Below are positions 32,340 through 32,546 of a stretch of DNA of 32,546 nt, piece by piece. The DNA is taken from assembly GCA_030603595.1 (NCBI GenBank), contig JAUVXL010000019.1, forward strand, positions 1-32,546, given 5' to 3'. The notes under the pieces were generated by a model that had not been told where the DNA came from, ran no database searches, and was given only the letters and a program-made list of their open reading frames with translations. Made by a program: the position numbers and the translations under genes. This DNA comes from Sedimentisphaerales bacterium. GTDB taxonomy: Bacteria > Planctomycetota > Phycisphaerae > Sedimentisphaerales > Anaerobacaceae. Numbering within the stretch: position 1 is the stretch's first letter; the number at the start of each line of letters is the position of its first letter.

Positions 32340-32546
32340 AAAGTTACGTGCGTTTTGACCCTTTTTGCCGCAAATTCGCCCGTTCTGGGGTTCTGACACG
32401 GATTTACTTGGCGCGGCCTTCGGCCGCAACCAAAAAGTAATAGTATTTGCTCTATAAAAAGGGGCTCTCTGAAATACTTCATGGGTAAGGACAGAGGGGA
32501 TCGCCTTCGGCGAAACTGTTTAATCTTTTCAAACACCCCCCAACCA
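32340..32546. other. Right-edge noncoding stretch
   Basis: I see no supported gene. It contains palindromes built on CCTTCGG (GCGGCCTTCGGCCGC, 32407-32421; CGCCTTCGGCG, 32503-32513), similar in style to the short palindromes elsewhere in the window. A 66-codon minus-strand frame here overlaps the efflux promoter and has no ribosome-binding site or family signature. Confidence 0.4.

Noticed and set aside
32336-32536. 66-codon minus-strand ORF at the right edge
   Set aside because: It overlaps the efflux promoter, is Arg-rich from palindromes and shows no family signature.

Overview
The window looks like a chromosomal segment of a Planctomycetota bacterium, probably of the Phycisphaerae type. 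This is inferred from gene content, since there is no rRNA marker: a cytosolic Ser/Thr protein kinase, a Tat-exported Gfo/Idh/MocA oxidoreductase, a HEAT-repeat protein, a PilM/PilN-type fusion with giant companions, a GlmU-like sugar nucleotidyltransferase and GC-rich dispersed palindromes. No phage, transposase, CRISPR array or rRNA is visible. The genes shown are chromosomal and mostly intact.

Layout. 1-238: identical 107-bp tandem units on the minus strand, each carrying a cloverleaf-shaped tRNA-Asn-like sequence whose anticodon arm is replaced by a GAGTCCGCC-NNN-GGCGGA palindrome; a near-consensus promoter faces the array. 639-2328: overlapping Ser/Thr kinase and metallophosphatase genes, then a ceramide-glucosyltransferase-like GT (2456-3667). 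3844-5907 (minus): HEAT-repeat protein and Tat oxidoreductase, expressed from a good promoter. 6083-7679 (minus): a small receiver-like protein and a GGDEF diguanylate cyclase. 7898-9763 (minus): large membrane/TPR-like protein. 9856-11115 (minus): S-adenosylhomocysteine hydrolase with its own promoter. 11415-12958 (minus): a secreted TIM-barrel-like protein and a small secreted gene broken by a frameshift just after its signal peptide. 13046-14086 (minus): DUF481-type outer-membrane protein. 14208-15707 (minus): MtaB-type tRNA methylthiotransferase, divergent from a three-gene plus-strand operon (15820-21605) that resembles a rebuilt PilM-PilN-PilO inner-membrane platform.

22274-25333 (plus): GlmU-like protein, acyl carrier protein and a DRE-TIM condensing enzyme (LeuA/homocitrate/Re-citrate synthase superfamily) behind a TTGACA-N17-TAGAAT promoter. 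25626-27005 (minus): class II Fic protein. 27132-32206 (minus): a translationally coupled efflux operon (HlyD/MacA adaptor, ABC ATPase, MacB-like permease, TolC-like lipoprotein) driven by TTGACT-N17-TATAAT.

Functional themes are reversible Ser/Thr phosphorylation and c-di-GMP signalling, cell-envelope building and export (GT, pilus-like platform, outer-membrane protein, efflux pump), and core metabolism (SAH recycling, acyl condensation). The strongest candidates for something undescribed are the tRNA-like tandem array with its shared palindrome, the PilM-N fusion operon with Ser/Arg-rich giant partners, the non-RD kinase overlapping an atypical phosphatase, and the ACP-plus-condensing-enzyme operon. 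All family names come from motif recognition by eye; no database search was run.
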